Below the pieces are notes generated by a model. It saw nothing but the letters and a program-made list of their open reading frames with translations. It was not told the origin of the DNA and searched no databases. The translations under genes and the position numbers were made by a program. Below, in pieces: positions 1 to 8,753 of a stretch of DNA of 64,000 bases. The stretch comes from Bog-473 sp963711065 (lineage in GTDB: Bacteria; Actinomycetota; Acidimicrobiia; Acidimicrobiales; RAAP-2), in assembly GCA_963711065.1 (NCBI GenBank), contig CAVQCO010000006.1, positions 310,001 through 374,000 of the forward strand, written 5' to 3'. Within the stretch, counting starts at the first letter, position 1, and each line of letters begins with the position of its first letter.

Positions 1-1107
1 CTGCTTGGTCGTCAGGTGCTCGGGGTCCTTGTCGAAGTCCCTCAGCACGTGCTTGCCGAAGGTCTCGACGGCCTCCTGGCACGACTCGATCGACATGGAG
101 GTCGACAGCATCCCGAACGCGAGCTGGTCGGCGCCGGTGGCGGCGAAGCTCTCGACGGCCTTGCCCACCTCGTCGGGAGTGCCGACCGCGGTCACGCCCG
201 CCGCGATGGCGGCGTCGAGCGTCGCCGCGTCCATGGCGGGGATGATGGTGGGCCACTCGGGGATGCCCGGGGGCCGGGGGAACGTGTCGAGATAGCGGAA
301 CACGAGGCTCAGGTGGTAGTTCGAGTCGGCCTCGAGGAAGGTCTTGCGCGCCTTGGCGCCGTCCTCCATGCAGATCATCTGCGTCGTGATCATCACGTTG
401 TTGTTCACGAAGCCCCCGACGGGGTTGGTGCAGTCGGCGATCTTCTCCTTGTAGCGCGTCACCAACGGGGTGAGCTGGTCCGGCGTCGAGAAGCCGAAGC
501 ACAGGACGCCCACGCCGAGCTCGGCGGCGAGGTCGAAGGTGGAGGGGCTGCCCGCCGCCATCCAGAGCGGGGGGTGCGGCTTCGAGTAGGGCTTGGGCAG
601 CACGTTGCGCTTCGGCATGGAGAAGAACTTGCCCTCGTAGCTGTAGTCCTCGTCCTTCCACATGCGAACGATCTGCGGCAGGGTCTCGGCCACCATCTCG
701 CGGGTGAGCTCGGACTCCTCGATCCCGAAGCCCTTCTGCTCGGTCGTGGACGAGCCGCGGCCGGTGCCGAACTCGAAGCGGCCCTCGGAGAGGTGGTCCA
801 GCATGGCGACGCGCTCCGCGATGCGGGCCGGGTGGTTGACCGGCGGCGTGATGTTGAAGATGCCCGAGCCGATGTGGATGGTGCTCGTCTTGGCGGCCAC
901 GAAGGCGAGGAACGACTCGGACGCCGACAGGTGCGAGTACTCGGTCAAGAAGTGGTGCTCCGACGCCCAGGTGTACTTGAAGCCGGCCTTGTCGGCCGCC
1001 ACGATGAACGCGACCTCGTCCATGAGGCGGTCGTGCTCGGCCGACGCACCGTGCTGCTCGACGTACCTGGGCAGCACGCACGCGGCGTTGAAGATGCCGA
1101 ATTCCAT
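1..1107 (-). CDS. LLM-class flavin-dependent oxidoreductase, 3' end cut by window edge
   Basis: Luciferase-like (bacterial luciferase/F420 LLM fold) monooxygenase or oxidoreductase, probably cytoplasmic. The first 369 codons are present and the reading frame is still open at position 1, so the C-terminus lies outside the window. Start is the ATG at 1107 (MEFGIFNAACVLPRY). Family-typical features visible are the N-terminal beta strand, 'ASEHHF' near residue 40, 'IGSGIFNITPPVNHPARIAER' split across residues 60-85, and 'EGRFEFGTGRG' near 100. The substrate is unknown. It is divergent from the fadD17-like ligase, and a KstR-type motif lies between them, so it probably belongs to the same lipid or steroid regulon. 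Either FMN or F420 could be the cofactor; the sequence alone does not decide. Confidence 0.88.
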   Translation of the reverse strand, partial: MEFGIFNAACVLPRYVEQHGASAEHDRLMDEVAFIVAADKAGFKYTWASEHHFLTEYSHLSASESFLAFVAAKTSTIHIGSGIFNITPPVNHPARIAERVAMLDHLSEGRFEFGTGRGSSTTEQKGFGIEESELTREMVAETLPQIVRMWKDEDYSYEGKFFSMPKRNVLPKPYSKPHPPLWMAAGSPSTFDLAAELGVGVLCFGFSTPDQLTPLVTRYKEKIADCTNPVGGFVNNNVMITTQMICMEDGAKARKTFLEADSNYHLSLVFRYLDTFPRPPGIPEWPTIIPAMDAATLDAAIAAGVTAVGTPDEVGKAVESFAATGADQLAFGMLSTSMSIESCQEAVETFGKHVLRDFDKDPEHLTTKQ

Positions 1108-1188
1108 GGGGATGCACGTCCTCGTCTACGGTCGCCGCGGTCCGTTTCCGCCGGCGCTCCAGCGACGGTACCACGGGACCGCCTAAAG

Positions 1189-1202
1189 TGCAACGTGTTC
1201 CA
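1189..1202. promoter_or_regulatory. KstR-type operator, perfect match
   Basis: TGCAACGTGTTCCA matches the mycobacterial KstR consensus TNNAACNNGTTNNA at every fixed base. It lies in the divergent gap between the LLM gene (start 1107) and the fadD17-like ligase (start 1246 or 1210). In mycobacteria such sites bind a TetR repressor that is released by 3-oxo-cholestenoyl-CoA-type ligands. That the same regulator acts here is inference from the motif and the neighbouring gene functions. Confidence 0.65.
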
Positions 1203-1245
1203 ATAATGGATGTTCCATCCCAGGTCAGAGTCGTTTGGAGATGCG

Positions 1246-2980
1246 GTGAGCTCAGCTGAGGCGGCGAACGAGGCGGATGCAGAGGGGGCCGAGGCGGCGG
1301 AGGCCCCGGTGCCCGAGACCATCACCGGGGCCGTGCTGGCCCGTGCCCGCGACGAGCGGCCCGGGCTGGTGGCCGGCGACCTCCGGCTGACCCATGCCGA
1401 GGTGGTGGGCCGGGCCGCGGCCCGGGCGGCCTGGCTGCGGGCCCGCCGCGTCGACGGCCCCTTCCACGTGGCCGTCATGCTCGACAACGTGCCCGAGTTC
1501 GTCTTCTGGCTCGAGGCGGCCGCGCTGGCCGGCGCCGTGGTCGTCGGGGCCAACCCCACCCACCGGGGGGACGAGCTGGTGCGCGACCTGACGCACACCG
1601 AGTGCCAGTTCCTCGTGACCGACTCGACGTACCTGCCCCTCGTCGAGGGCGCGCGCATCGGCGAGCGCCTGGGGGTCGTCTCGGCCGCCGGCGAGCGGGT
1701 GCTCGTCCTCGACACCGCCGCGGCCCGCGAGCAGCTGGCCGCGTACGAGGGCACGGCGGCCGGGGACGTCGCGGACGTCGCCGTGACGCCCGAGACACTC
1801 GGGTACCTGCTCTTCACGTCCGGCACCTCGGGCGCGCCCAAGGCGTGCCTGTGCAGCCAGGGCCGCCTGGCCCGCATCGGCGCCATCGTGGCCCAGATGT
1901 ACGCGCTCGACGCCCGAGGACGTGTGCTACCTCTCCATGCCGCTGTTCCACTCGAACGCCCTCATGGCCGGCTGGGGGCCGGCGCTGATGGCGGGCGCGG
2001 CCTTCGCGCTCCCCGCCGCGGGCCGCTTCTCGGCGTCGGGCTTCCTCCCCGACGTGCGGGCGGCCGGCGCGACGTACTTCAACTACGTCGGCAAGCCGCT
2101 GTCCTACATCTTGGCCACGCCCGAGCGTCCCGACGACGCGGACAACCCGCTCGTGCGCGCCTTCGGCAACGAGGGGTCGGCCGACGACGTCGCCCGGTTC
2201 GCGGCGCGCTTCGGCGTCGCCGTCACCGACTCGTACGGCTCCACGGAGGGCGGCGCCACGGTGGCGCGGACGCCCGACACGCCGCCCGGCGCGCTCGGCC
2301 GCGCCCCCGAGGGCACGGTCGTGCTCGACCCGGCGACCGGCGAGGAGTGCCCGGCGGCCCGCTTCGACGACCGGGGCCGGCTGCTCAACGCCGCCGACGC
2401 GATCGGCGAGCTCGTGTCCAAGACCGGGGGCGCCGGGTTCGAGGGCTACTGGCGCAACGACGACGCCGAGCGGGCGCGGCTGCGCGAGGGGTGGTACTGG
2501 ACGGGCGACCTGGCCTACCGCGACGAGGCCGGCTTCTTCTACTTCGCCGGCCGCGACCACGACTGGCTGCGCGTCGACGGGGAGAACTTCGCGTCGGCGC
2601 CGATCGAGCGCATCCTGCAGCGCCACCCCGACGTCGTGCTCGCCGCGGTCTACGCCGTGCCCGACCCCCTGGTGGGCGACCAGGTCATGGCGGCGGTGCA
2701 GCTGCGCCCCGGCGTGGGCGCCCTCGACGCCGGCGGGCTGGCGCCGTTCCTCGACGCCCAGGGGGACCTGGGCACCAAGTGGGCGCCGCGCTTCGTGCGC
2801 ATGAGCACGTCACTGCCGCTGACGGCGACGAACAAGGTGATGAAGCGGGCGCTGCGCGCCGAGCGGTGGTCGTGCGGCGACCCCGTCCTGTGGCGGCGCA
2901 CCCGGGGCGGCCCCTACGAGGTGCTGGGCCCCGAGGACGCCGCGGCGCTCGAGGAGGCGGTGGCCGACCGGCCGATCTGA
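1246..2980 (+). CDS. fadD17: Acyl-CoA/steroid-CoA ligase, FadD17-like, interrupted by a +1 frameshift
   Basis: AMP-forming ligase that would activate a steroid or long-chain carboxylate to its CoA ester. The first part reads in frame 1 to about 1908, including the P-loop 'LLFTSGTSGAPKA'. The rest reads in frame 2 from about 1910: 'TPEDVCYLSMPLFHSNALMAGW', the adenylate motif 'DSYGSTEGG', the hinge region 'GWYWTGDLAYRD', and the catalytic-lysine region 'TATNKVMKRAL'. Dropping one base at CGCGCTC (1902-1908) restores a continuous protein of about 577 residues that closely recalls mycobacterial FadD17 (Rv3506). Start GTG 1246 has GGAG 6 bases upstream; ATG 1210 is an alternative. In Mycobacterium fadD17 adjoins fadE26/fadE27, which are also in this window. 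The break may be a sequencing error or a real mutation. Confidence 0.82.
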
Positions 2981-2981
2981 G

Positions 2982-3143
2982 TCAGGCCGTGCTGCGCGCC
3001 CTGGCGTCGGGGGGCGGGTCGTACGACTCCTCCCCGTGGTCTCGCACCAGCTTCGTGGCCTCCCCGGCGACCGAGATCCAGCGCTCCTCGTGGATGCCGT
3101 ACTCGTCCCGGTGCCAACCCCAGAGAACCGCCTCCCCATCCAT
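2982..3143 (-). CDS. Small hypothetical protein, 53 aa
   Basis: A 53-residue open frame, MDGEAVLWGWHRDEYGIHEE then ERWISVAGEATKLVR and a proline-rich end. It starts at ATG 3143 and ends in TGA one base past the fadD17-like stop, with which it is convergent. It is acidic and aromatic-rich, has no signal peptide or membrane segment, and looks protein-like rather than a GC shadow. The segment just upstream (about 3150-3175) is unusually AT-rich for this window and could hold its promoter. I do not recognise the family. Confidence 0.5.
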   Translation of the reverse strand: MDGEAVLWGWHRDEYGIHEERWISVAGEATKLVRDHGEESYDPPPDARARSTA

Positions 3144-3304
3144 GGGGTGTGAGTTTACCTAAAGTTTGAGTTGGCGTCACCCTTTGTTCATGTAGTTCAC
3201 CGATCCGTCCCAGAGCCGCCCGGGTCCGCCGGGCCCGGTTCCGGCGGTCGGGCTCCATACCTCCAGGTCGGGGCACCGGGACTTCACGGGTCGGGAGCTC
3301 CGTG

Positions 3305-3321
3305 CCGGCCGTCCCGGCCGG
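3305..3321. terminator. Possible hairpin terminator of the ltp2 operon
   Basis: CCGGCC-GTCCC-GGCCGG forms a 6-bp GC stem with a 5-base loop, 11 bases after the ltp2 stop. There is no U tract, so it may be a weak or Rho-assisted terminator, or chance in GC-rich DNA. The rest of 3144-3332 shows no gene. Confidence 0.3.
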
Positions 3322-3332
3322 ACCGGGCGTGC

Positions 3333-4511
3333 TCAGCGGTCGACGCCGAGCACGAGCCCGCTGGTCGGCACCCCCGTGCCGGCCGTGACCACGACGTGCT
3401 CGAGCCCCTCGACCTGGTTGACCGAGGTGCCCCGCACCAGGCGCACGCCCTCGGCGATGCCGTTCATGCCGTGCAGGTAGGCCTCGCCGAGCTGGCCGCC
3501 GTGGGTGTTGAGGGGCAGCGCCCCTCCGAGCTCGATCCGGCCCTCGCCCACGAAGTCCTTCGCCTCGCCCTTGGCACAGAAACCCAGCTCCTCCAATTGG
3601 TAGAGGACGTAGGGGGTGAAGTGGTCGTAGAGGATCGCCGCCTGCATGTCGGCCGGGCCGAGGCCCGAGGTCTCCCAGAGCTGCCGCGCCACCACGGCCA
3701 TCTCGGGCAGGCCCAGCAGGTCGTCGCGGTAGTAGCTCGTCATCATGTCCTGGCCGGCGCCCGAGCCCTGGGCCGCCGCCCGGACGACGACCGGCGCCGT
3801 GCGCAGGTCGCGGGCGCGCTCGAGCGAGGTGACGACGAGCGCCTGGCCGCCGTCGGTCTCCTGGCAGCAGTCGAGGAGGTGCAGCGGCTCCACGATCCAG
3901 CGACTCGCCTGGTGCTCCTCCAGCGTGATGGGCTGCTCGTAGAACCAGGCCCTGGGGTTGGTCGCGGCGTGCTTGCGGTCGGCCACGGCGACCCGGCCCA
4001 GGTCCTCGCTCGTGGCGCCGGTCACGTGCAGGTAGCGCTGCGCCGCCATGGCCACCCAGGAGGCGGGCGTCAGGAGCCCGACGGGGAGGTACGAGGCCAT
4101 GTGCGCGTTCTCCGCGGTGGGCACGGGGGCCCGGCCCTGCACGCCGGCGCCGAAGCGGTTCCCCGAGCGCTCGTTGAAGGCGCGGTAGCAGACCACGACG
4201 TCGGCCACGCCGGAGGACACGGCCAACGCCGCCTGCTGGATGGTCGCGCAGGCCGCGCCGCCGCCGTAGTGGATGCGGCTGAAGAACGTCAGCTCCCCGA
4301 TCCCGAGGCTCCGGGCGATGTCGACGTCGGGGTTGGTGTCGGAGCTGAAGGTCACCATCCCCTGGACCTCGGAGGGGGCGATGCCCGCATCGTGCAGCGC
4401 GGCGTCGACCGCCTCGACGGCCAGGCGGAGCTCCGAGCGCCCCGAGTCCTTGGAGAAATCGGTCGCCCCGATGCCGACGATGGCCGTCCGGCCGGCGAAG
4501 GCGTGCGGCAT
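3333..4511 (-). CDS. ltp2: Ltp2-like steroid side-chain aldolase (thiolase fold)
   Basis: 392 aa, non-decarboxylating thiolase-fold protein of the lipid-transfer-protein type. It closely recalls mycobacterial Ltp2 (Rv3540c): 'AIVGIGATDFSKDSGRSELR' at the N-terminus, 'RIHYGGGAACATIQQAA', 'YRAFNERSGNRFG', 'PLHLLDCCQETDG', 'ILYDHFTPYVLYQLEELGF', and 'LNTHGGQLGEAYLHGMNGI'. In mycobacteria Ltp2 pairs with the DUF35 domain of ChsH2 and cleaves 17-hydroxy-3-oxo-pregnene-20-carboxyl-CoA to androstenedione plus propionyl-CoA. The DUF35 partner is encoded in the same operon, two genes upstream of chsH1. ATG 4511 overlaps the chsH1 stop by one base (TGATG). It is the last gene of a five-gene overlapping operon. 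Confidence 0.92.
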   Translation of the reverse strand: MPHAFAGRTAIVGIGATDFSKDSGRSELRLAVEAVDAALHDAGIAPSEVQGMVTFSSDTNPDVDIARSLGIGELTFFSRIHYGGGAACATIQQAALAVSSGVADVVVCYRAFNERSGNRFGAGVQGRAPVPTAENAHMASYLPVGLLTPASWVAMAAQRYLHVTGATSEDLGRVAVADRKHAATNPRAWFYEQPITLEEHQASRWIVEPLHLLDCCQETDGGQALVVTSLERARDLRTAPVVVRAAAQGSGAGQDMMTSYYRDDLLGLPEMAVVARQLWETSGLGPADMQAAILYDHFTPYVLYQLEELGFCAKGEAKDFVGEGRIELGGALPLNTHGGQLGEAYLHGMNGIAEGVRLVRGTSVNQVEGLEHVVVTAGTGVPTSGLVLGVDR

Positions 4512-4960
4512 CAGGTGCCCGCCTCCCCGACGGGGAGGACGACCTTGACCGTGCCCGTGACGTGGTCGCCGAGGTCGTTGGCGCCCCGGATGGCGACGGT
4601 CACCACGCCGCTCGTCCCGTCGTCATCCAACGGTCCCTTGTCGGTGACCGACCCGGTCAGCGTCATGGTGCAGTCGGGGTAGTTCGGCGCGCCGAGCCGG
4701 ATGTTGACCTCCGACAGCCGGCCCCGCGGACCCGACCAGTCGGTGACGTAGCGGCCGACGAGCCCGTTGGTCGTCAGGATGTTCATGAAGATGTCCTTCG
4801 ATCCCCGCTGCGTCGCGAGCACGGCGTCGTGGTGCACGTCCTGGTAGTCGCGGCTGGCGATGGCCCCCGCCACGATGAGCGTCCGGGTGATGGGGAGGAC
4901 GAGCGTCGGCAGCTCGTCGCCGACGGACACGTCGGTGAACGTCGGCCCCGGACCCGTCAC
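4511..4960 (-). CDS. chsH1: MaoC-like enoyl-CoA hydratase subunit ChsH1
   Basis: 149 aa, single hot-dog fold. The stretch 'RDYQDVHHDAVLATQRGSKD' followed by 'IFMNILTTNGLVGRYVTDWSG' is nearly the same as in mycobacterial ChsH1 (Rv3541c) and contains the hydratase Asp/His pair. In that system ChsH1 binds the MaoC part of ChsH2 to hydrate the 17(20)-ene of the C22 steroid-CoA intermediate. Start is GTG 4960, overlapping the stop of the upstream dehydrogenase (GTGA); the stop overlaps the ltp2 start. The coupling supports co-production of subunits. Confidence 0.92.
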   Translation of the reverse strand: MTGPGPTFTDVSVGDELPTLVLPITRTLIVAGAIASRDYQDVHHDAVLATQRGSKDIFMNILTTNGLVGRYVTDWSGPRGRLSEVNIRLGAPNYPDCTMTLTGSVTDKGPLDDDGTSGVVTVAIRGANDLGDHVTGTVKVVLPVGEAGT

Positions 4961-6105
4961 CGCCCCACCTCCGCCTCGGCGTCCGCCAGCGCCTGCTCGG
5001 CGATCTCCGACCCGAGCCGCGCCAGCTGGGCGCTCGGACCGCCGAGCAGGAGCTCAATCTGCTTGCCCCACAGGAAGTAGCGGTGGATCGGATAGGTGAC
5101 GTCCGCGCCCATGCCGCCGTGCAGGTGCTGGGTGGCGTGCACGGTCCGCTGCCCGCGCTCGGCCGCCTGCCACTTGGCCACCCGGGCGGCGTCGGCGGCG
5201 TCCCGCCCGGTGTCGAAGCGCCAGGCCGCGTTCTGCCAGGTCACCCGCATCGCCTCGATGTCGATGGCGGCGTCGGCCGCCCGCAGCATGGTGGCCTGGA
5301 AGGTGCTGAGCGGGCGCCCGAACTGGTGGCGGCCGTTCAGGTACGCGGCCGTCTGGGTGAGCGCGGCCTCGCACACGCCCACCTGCAGCGCGCACAGCGC
5401 GATGGTGGCCGCCACGGTCAGGAAGTCGAGCGTCGGCCGGCCCATGTCCGGTCCGACGAGGATGTCGTCCGCCCCGACGCGCACCCCGGCCAGGTGCAGG
5501 TGCGGGTGGATCTCGCGATTGGTGGTCACGGCGCGCTCGAGCGAGACACCGGGCGCCTGCGGGTCGACGAGGGCGAGCAGGACGCCGCCGTCCCCCCGCG
5601 CCGGCACGACGATCCGGGCCGCCAGGTGCGCCTGGGGCACGGCCAGCTCGGTGCCCTCGAGCACCCACCCGTCGTCCCCTCCCGTCGCGCTGACGGCCGG
5701 CGTGCCCGTCGGGCTGCCTGCGGTCCCGTTCAGGGCGGCGGTCAGGAAGACGTCGCCCGAGACGACGCCGGGCAGCCAGCGGGCGCGCTGCGCCGCCGAG
5801 CCGAAGTGCGCGAGGGGCAATGCGCCGAGGACGAGCGTCGCCCACAGCGGCACCGGTGCGACGGCACGGCCCTGCGCCTCCAGCAGGAGGCACAGCTCCA
5901 TGAGCCCGTGGCCGGCACCACCCTCGGACTCGGGCACCGCGATCCCGAGGAGGTCCGCCTCGCCGAGCGCCTTCCACACGCCGCGATCGACGCGGTCGTC
6001 GCTCTTCTCGACGGTGCCGACCCGCTCGGGGTCGACCAGTCCGGCGAACACCCCCGCCGCGGCCTCCGAGACGGCGAGCTGCTCGTCGCTCAGGTGGAAG
6101 TCCAT
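4957..6105 (-). CDS. chsE1: Acyl-CoA dehydrogenase subunit, ChsE1/FadE28-like
   Basis: 382 aa FAD-dependent acyl-CoA dehydrogenase. Acyl-CoA dehydrogenase N-terminal, middle and C-terminal domains are visible; the C-terminal part has 'NGRHQFGRPLSTFQATMLRA' and 'HLHGGMGADVTYPIHRYFLW'. It resembles mycobacterial FadE28 (ChsE1), which forms an alpha2beta2 enzyme with FadE29 to desaturate the last C3 side chain of the steroid. The partner FadE29-like gene lies two genes upstream, separated by chsH2, unlike the adjacent fadE28-fadE29 order in M. tuberculosis. Start ATG 6105 overlaps the chsH2 stop by one base. The open frame extends further upstream, but the overlap and the homologous N-terminus MDFHLSDEQ fix the start. 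Confidence 0.88.
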   Translation of the reverse strand: MDFHLSDEQLAVSEAAAGVFAGLVDPERVGTVEKSDDRVDRGVWKALGEADLLGIAVPESEGGAGHGLMELCLLLEAQGRAVAPVPLWATLVLGALPLAHFGSAAQRARWLPGVVSGDVFLTAALNGTAGSPTGTPAVSATGGDDGWVLEGTELAVPQAHLAARIVVPARGDGGVLLALVDPQAPGVSLERAVTTNREIHPHLHLAGVRVGADDILVGPDMGRPTLDFLTVAATIALCALQVGVCEAALTQTAAYLNGRHQFGRPLSTFQATMLRAADAAIDIEAMRVTWQNAAWRFDTGRDAADAARVAKWQAAERGQRTVHATQHLHGGMGADVTYPIHRYFLWGKQIELLLGGPSAQLARLGSEIAEQALADAEAEVGR

Positions 6106-7238
6106 CAGGCGCGCACCTCCCCGGCCGGCGCGTCGGCGGGCACGAAGAGCGGCAGCGACAGCTCGTCGTCGTGGTCCACGAACTCGGCCCGCAGCGCCAT
6201 CCCGATCCTGATGCCGTCGGGCGCCACGCCCCCGAGGTTGGCGACGACGCGGGTCCCCTCCTCCAGCTCGACCAGGCCGATGGGCAGCGGGTACTCGAAC
6301 GCCGCCACCTGCGGGTAGTGCACCACTACGAAGGAGTACAGGGTCCCGCGCCCGCTCGACTCGACGGTGTCCCACTCCAGCGAGCCGCAGTGGCCGCACG
6401 CCGGCAGGGGCGGGTGGCGCAGCGTGCCGCACGACGTGCAGCGCTGGATCAGCAGCCGGTGGGCCCGGGCACCGTCGAACCAGAAGGCGTTGTCCTGGGT
6501 GATCGCCGGCCGCGGCCGGGGCGGCCTGGCCGCGTCAGCCGACGCCGGCGCCGCCGCCGGCGCACGGCCACCGGCGGGCGGCAGGTACTTGAGGATGCGG
6601 AAGCGCTGCGTCGCCACCGGCTCGCCGGCGTCGAAGAGCGCCTTCACCTGTTGGGACGACACCGGCACCCCGGCCGGCACCGCGGCGTCGGTGACCGCGA
6701 CGTAGTCCATCCGGTTCGTGACGAAGCGGCCGGTGCCGAGCGCGGTGCGCTTCGGGTCCGAGATCGACTCGATCACGGAGCGCACCACCAACCGGTCGCC
6801 CACCACGAGCGGCCGGCCGTAGTGCTGCTCGCAGTTGGTGGCCACCACCGAGGTCAGTCCCTCGTCGTCGAGGAGGCGCATCAGCACCTCGTTCGGCCCG
6901 TCGCCCTGCGCCGTCCCGGCCGCACGGGCCTCCTCGAGCGCCATGGAGGAGCGCAGCCCGCGCATGATCCAGGCCTGCAGCATGGTCGGCGGCGCGATCA
7001 GTCGGTCGTACCCGGCCTGGCGGGCCGCCTCGTCGGACACGTAGACGGGGTTGTGGTCGCCCATCGCCTCGACCCAGTGCCGGATCATGGGCTCGTTCAC
7101 CGCATGGGGCGACAGGGGCGACAGGTTCGGCAGCCCCAGGTCCTGGCCGACCAGCGCCGCCAGCTCGGCGCTGTGGTCGGGGAACGCCGCCAGCTCCTCG
7201 AACCGCGCGCCCGCCCCCGGACCGCCCGCCGCGCTCAC
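6105..7238 (-). CDS. chsH2: ChsH2-like hydratase/DUF35 bifunctional subunit
   Basis: 377 aa, two domains. Residues about 25-220 form a MaoC-like/FAS1-type hot-dog region with 'GDHNPVYVSDEAARQAGY' and 'APPTMLQAWIM'. Residues about 245-377 form a DUF35 OB-fold with a rubredoxin-like zinc site at Cys267, Cys270, Cys281 and Cys284. A proline/alanine linker (about 220-245) joins them. In mycobacteria the first domain makes the ChsH1-ChsH2 hydratase, and the DUF35 domain binds and supports the Ltp2 aldolase; both partners are in this operon. GTG 7238 is chosen because it overlaps the upstream stop as GTGA; no ATG fits. Cytoplasmic. Confidence 0.9.
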   Translation of the reverse strand: MSAAGGPGAGARFEELAAFPDHSAELAALVGQDLGLPNLSPLSPHAVNEPMIRHWVEAMGDHNPVYVSDEAARQAGYDRLIAPPTMLQAWIMRGLRSSMALEEARAAGTAQGDGPNEVLMRLLDDEGLTSVVATNCEQHYGRPLVVGDRLVVRSVIESISDPKRTALGTGRFVTNRMDYVAVTDAAVPAGVPVSSQQVKALFDAGEPVATQRFRILKYLPPAGGRAPAAAPASADAARPPRPRPAITQDNAFWFDGARAHRLLIQRCTSCGTLRHPPLPACGHCGSLEWDTVESSGRGTLYSFVVVHYPQVAAFEYPLPIGLVELEEGTRVVANLGGVAPDGIRIGMALRAEFVDHDDELSLPLFVPADAPAGEVRA

Positions 7239-8413
7239 CGCGCCCCCCGCGTCATGCCCAGCCCCGCCGACGCCACGATCTCGCGCTGGACCTCGTTGAC
7301 GCCACCCCCGAACGTGTTGACCTGCGCCTGGCGCGCCGTCGCCTCGAGCCGCCCCCGCAGCACTGCCCCCGGGGACCCCGGCGTCAGGTAGCCCGCCGGC
7401 CCCACCACGCCGAGCAGCAGCCGCACCACCTCGATGATCCGCTCGGTCCCGAACACCTTGATCGACGACGACTCCGCGCCGGTCAGCTCGCCGTCGGCCA
7501 CGTGGACGGCCATGCGCCAGTTCAACAGCCACATCGCCTGCAGCTCGGCATGGCACTTGGCGAGATCCATCTGTACCCAGCCCTGGTCGATCAGCGTCCT
7601 GCCGTCGTCGGTCGGCTGCCTCGCCGCCCAGGCCACGATGTCCTCGTAGAGGGAGAGGGCCAGGCCGCTCCAGGCCGCCAGCCCCACCCGCTCGTGGTTG
7701 AGCTGGGTGGTGATCATGCGCCAGCCCTCGTTCTCCTCCCCGACCCGGTTCGCCACGGGGACGCGCACGTTGTCGTAGAAGGTCTGCGTCGTCGTGAGGC
7801 CGCCCACGGTGTGGATGATCGACCACTCGAAGCCCGGCGAGGTCGTCGGCACGCACAGGATGGAGATGCCCTTGTGCTTGGGCGCGTCGGGGTCGGTGCG
7901 CACGGCCAGCCAGACGTAGTCGGCCTGGTCCGCGCCGCTGGTGAAGATCTTGGCCCCGTTGACGAGGTACTCCTCGCCGTCGCGCACGGCCCGGGTGCGC
8001 AGCGAGGCGAGGTCGGTGCCCGCCTCGGGCTCGGTGTAGCCGATGGCGAAGTTGATCTCCCCCGAGAGGATCTTGGGCAGGAAGAACGACTTCTGCTCGT
8101 CGGTGCCGAAGCGCATGATGGTCGGGCCGACCGTGTTGATGGTGACGAAGGGGAACGGCGCGCCGGCGCGCCGCGTCTCGTCGAAGAAGATGAACTGGTC
8201 GGTCGCCGGCCGGCCCTGCCCGCCGAATTCGCTCGGCCACCCGATCCCCAGCCAGCCGTCCTTGCCGATCTGGCGGACCACCTCGCTCCAGGCCACGCCG
8301 CCCTCGCCGCCCTCCGCCAGGCCGGCCCGCACCTCGTCGCTCAGCAGCTCCGCGTAGTAGGCGCGCAACTCGGCGCGCAGCTGCTGCTGTTCGGGGCTCT
8401 CTTCGAGGAACAT
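7235..8413 (-). CDS. chsE2: Acyl-CoA dehydrogenase subunit, ChsE2/FadE29-like
   Basis: 392 aa. First gene of the overlapping operon. 'MFLEESPEQQQLRAELRAYY', 'GYTEPEAGTDLASLRTRAVR', 'FTSGADQADYVWLAVRTDP', 'KHKGISILCVP' and 'NTFGGGVNEVQREIVASAGL' follow mycobacterial FadE29 (ChsE2) closely. It is expected to pair with the FadE28-like subunit as the FAD enzyme that desaturates the C22 3-oxo-pregnene-20-carboxyl-CoA side chain. The open frame runs beyond ATG 8413, but upstream residues have no family match. A KstR-type motif lies 65-78 bases before the start, and the divergent neighbour is the CYP125-like gene. Confidence 0.9.
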   Translation of the reverse strand: MFLEESPEQQQLRAELRAYYAELLSDEVRAGLAEGGEGGVAWSEVVRQIGKDGWLGIGWPSEFGGQGRPATDQFIFFDETRRAGAPFPFVTINTVGPTIMRFGTDEQKSFFLPKILSGEINFAIGYTEPEAGTDLASLRTRAVRDGEEYLVNGAKIFTSGADQADYVWLAVRTDPDAPKHKGISILCVPTTSPGFEWSIIHTVGGLTTTQTFYDNVRVPVANRVGEENEGWRMITTQLNHERVGLAAWSGLALSLYEDIVAWAARQPTDDGRTLIDQGWVQMDLAKCHAELQAMWLLNWRMAVHVADGELTGAESSSIKVFGTERIIEVVRLLLGVVGPAGYLTPGSPGAVLRGRLEATARQAQVNTFGGGVNEVQREIVASAGLGMTRGAR

Positions 8414-8477
8414 CGTGGGGCAGCCTCGCGTGCACTCCGCGGTCCCTGCCAGGTCAAGGCCGCGCTCGGCCGAAAAC

Positions 8478-8491
8478 TGTAACACGTTCTC
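8478..8491. promoter_or_regulatory. KstR-type operator, one mismatch (chsE2 side)
   Basis: TGTAACACGTTCTC matches TNNAACNNGTTNNA except for the last base. It lies 65 bases upstream of the chsE2 start in the 340-base gap 8414-8753, which holds no gene. With the second copy at 8671-8684 it would let one repressor control both divergent transcripts. Confidence 0.6.
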
Positions 8492-8670
8492 GTTCTGGTG
8501 GTCCCGGGCCGACCGGGTCCGGCCGCCGCCCCGGTTCCGCCCGGCTCGTCCCGGCGGCTCGCACCCGACGAGCGACGGGCTCGCGTCGCGGCGCCGACGC
8601 GCGCGTCCGGCGTGGCGGCGGTGCCACCGCCACCCCTCGATGCCACCCGCGGGTCTGTGCCTATGATCAC

Positions 8671-8684
8671 TGACACACGTTCTA
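8671..8684. promoter_or_regulatory. KstR-type operator, one mismatch (P450 side)
   Basis: TGACACACGTTCTA matches TNNAACNNGTTNNA with C in place of the first A of the left half-site. Flanks extend the palindrome on the right (TTCTAGAA). It lies 70 bases upstream of the P450 start, 180 bases from the other copy. Confidence 0.55.
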
Positions 8685-8753
8685 GAAATTCGCACGAAAG
8701 GCCTGGCATCCGGCGTCGGCGGGGCGACGCCGAGGTGCCCGAAAGGGGGGCCC

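Noticed and set aside
16..1206. Long plus-strand open frame across the first gene
   Set aside because: Arg/Gly/His-rich composition with no motif; it mirrors the LLM gene on the minus strand. Similar long antisense frames at 5083-6318, 7502-8482, 8682-10091, 26153-28216 and 43-44 kb were dropped for the same reason.
1902..1912. Programmed +1 ribosomal frameshifting at CGCGCTC
   Set aside because: The heptamer falls in different codon frames in the four genes, and the genes are unrelated; a slippery codon would be frame-locked.
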